Positions 62,968-64,000 of a stretch of 64,000 bases of DNA are shown here, one piece after another (within the stretch, counting starts at the first letter, position 1; the number at the start of each line of letters is the position of its first letter). This DNA comes from Bacteroidota bacterium (GTDB lineage Bacteria; Bacteroidota; Bacteroidia; Chitinophagales; BACL12). Both the position numbers and the translations under genes were made by a program. The DNA lies in NCBI GenBank assembly GCA_016715425.1, contig JADKAC010000007.1, positions 1-64,000 on the forward strand. The letters run 5' to 3'. The notes beneath the pieces were generated by a model. It worked only from the letters and a program-made list of their open reading frames with translations. It was not told the origin of the DNA and did no database searches.

Positions 62968-63899
62968 TTCATGTATTTAATAATGAAAGCTTTTATTTGG
63001 GAATTGAGCGTTCTTTCGTTTGGAGTTGGCTTGCAATAGGCTTTACTTTTCTTCTGCTATTTGCTTTTGTTTACGGTTCTGTATTCAATGTATATAATTA
63101 TAAAGTGCGCAAAGTATCGTTGAAGATGTTGCAATTACCCAAAGCATTTCTGGGATTAAAAGTGGTGCAAATTTCTGATATTCATTCCGGAAGTTTATCT
63201 GATAAAAGTGCAATACAAAAAGCTGTAAACACCATTAATGCTTTAGATCCGGATCTTGTATTATTTACCGGCGATCTTGTAAATAATATTGCCACTGAAG
63301 CTTTGCCACTTGTAGAAATTTTTAGAGGAATACACTCTAAACAAGGTGTTTTTTCTGTTTTAGGAAATCATGATTATGGTGATTATATGCAATGGGAAAG
63401 TCCTGAGGCTAAAGTTCAAAATCTGAATCATCTGAAAGCATTACACAATCAAATGGGTTGGCGATTATTATTAAATGAACATGTGCAAATAGAAAAGGAC
63501 GGTGAGAAAATAATTGTGGCAGGTGTTGAGAATTGGAGTGCAAGCAGCAGGTTTCCAAAACATGGGAAATTACACCAAGCATTAAATGGTATTCACGAAA
63601 CTTTTACTGTCTTGTTATTATCGCATGACCCTTCGCATTGGGAAGCAGAAGTATTAAATCATCCTGCAAAAATTGATGTCATGTTTGCCGGACATACACA
63701 TGGAATGGAATTCGGTATGGAGATATTTAATTTTAAATGGAGTCCCGTAAAATATTTTTATAAACAATGGGCAGGCTTATATGAAAATAACGGCAGCTAC
63801 CTATATGTAAACCGTGGATTTGGCGTAATCGGTTATCCTGGTCGTGTTGGTATATTACCCGAAATAACTTTGTTTACATTAGATGCGAAAGAAGTGTAA
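62964..63899 (+). CDS. Membrane-bound metallophosphoesterase
   Basis: 311 residues starting with a hydrophobic helix (SWLAIGFTFLLLFAFVYGSV), then the calcineurin-like phosphoesterase core: VVQISDIHSGSL (D-x-H), LVLFTGDLVNN (G-D-x-x-x-N), SVLGNHDYGDYM (G-N-H-D), VLLLSHDPSHWEAEV (H), VMFAGHTHGMEF (G-H-x-H). All five metal motifs are intact. Such enzymes face the periplasm or cytosol and hydrolyse phosphoesters such as nucleotide-sugar or lipid phosphates; the exact substrate is unknown. The start is the GTG at 62964 if separate, otherwise the ATG at 62662. Confidence 0.9.
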   Translation: MIHVFNNESFYLGIERSFVWSWLAIGFTFLLLFAFVYGSVFNVYNYKVRKVSLKMLQLPKAFLGLKVVQISDIHSGSLSDKSAIQKAVNTINALDPDLVLFTGDLVNNIATEALPLVEIFRGIHSKQGVFSVLGNHDYGDYMQWESPEAKVQNLNHLKALHNQMGWRLLLNEHVQIEKDGEKIIVAGVENWSASSRFPKHGKLHQALNGIHETFTVLLLSHDPSHWEAEVLNHPAKIDVMFAGHTHGMEFGMEIFNFKWSPVKYFYKQWAGLYENNGSYLYVNRGFGVIGYPGRVGILPEITLFTLDAKEV

Positions 63900-63904
63900 T
63901 ACCA

Positions 63905-64000
63905 ATGCATAAATCCATTCAAAACCATTACAGTAAACTGATTGCAGATTATGATAAATTATTGCAAACAGTAAATGTACTTCCGGCAGAAATAATTTAT
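63905..64000 (+). CDS. Start of an unidentified gene (partial)
   Basis: From the ATG at 63905 an open frame runs to the end of the window: MHKSIQNHYSKLIADYDKLL and QTVNVLPAEIIY, 32 codons. It begins 5 bp after the metallophosphoesterase stop, so it is likely in the same operon. Too short to assign. Confidence 0.5.
   Translation, partial: MHKSIQNHYSKLIADYDKLLQTVNVLPAEIIY

Overview
The window is chromosomal DNA of a low-GC member of the Bacteroidota, probably near the Saprospirales/Chitinophagales. The signs are type IX secretion (T9SS) C-terminal sorting domains, the rpmB-rpmG-DUF4295-ftsY-rimO run, DUF4252 proteins, bacillithiol genes, -7 boxes of the TAnnTTTG type and almost no Shine-Dalgarno sequences. 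Species placement is inference.

Region 1-13 kb is housekeeping DNA: an ABC transporter end, a haem lipoprotein, groEL/groES, rarA, phhA, DUF721-recF, pdhA-TPR-ribH, an MBL-fold hydrolase, tRNA-Met and rmuC. Nearly every gene here is cut by one or more one-base shifts, often in homopolymers. Genes from 13 to 21 kb carry one or two shifts each, and the rest of the window is nearly clean. This gradient, hitting essential genes, looks like uncorrected sequence near a contig end rather than decay. I therefore give whole-gene spans for these loci.

Region 13-28 kb holds a minus-strand aroC-symporter-SDR-amidohydrolase operon, hutI, tRNA-Leu(CAG), a very large orphan PAS/GAF histidine kinase, and the operon rpmB-rpmG-DUF4295-ftsY-rimO-bshC. 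Region 28-38.7 kb is accessory: a secreted BNR/sortilin-type protein, a small toxin-antitoxin-like island (orphan antitoxin, chimeric RhuM remnant, ParDE-like pair, class III-like Fic protein), a seven-repeat T9SS protein, an FN3 protein and a 21-bp tandem repeat array.

Region 38.7-46.6 kb is surface-glycan and envelope biosynthesis: a sugar aminotransferase, rfbB, rfbC, and an rfbD fused in frame to cysQ, then an outer-membrane protein, Kdo transferase and tdk. Region 46.6-54.4 kb has two more T9SS cargo proteins, lipA, OsmC, YtxJ and a tiny lipoprotein. YtxJ together with bshC at 23-25 kb points to bacillithiol as the low-molecular-weight thiol. Region 54.5-64 kb has mpl, a DnaQ-type exonuclease, a polyprenol-phosphate sugar transferase, corA, two DUF4252 proteins, a SET-domain protein with small unknown neighbours, ybaB, a class III CoA-transferase and a membrane metallophosphoesterase.

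Several intergenic stretches are mosaics of short repeated words or inverted-repeat elements (9.74/10.56, 13.05-13.29, 19.45-19.6 and 31.5-31.67 kb). I saw no CRISPR array, prophage, insertion sequence or rRNA. The most interesting signals are the Fic inhibitory motif, the rfbD-cysQ fusion, the RhuM chimera, the 21-bp array and the dispersed repeat families.
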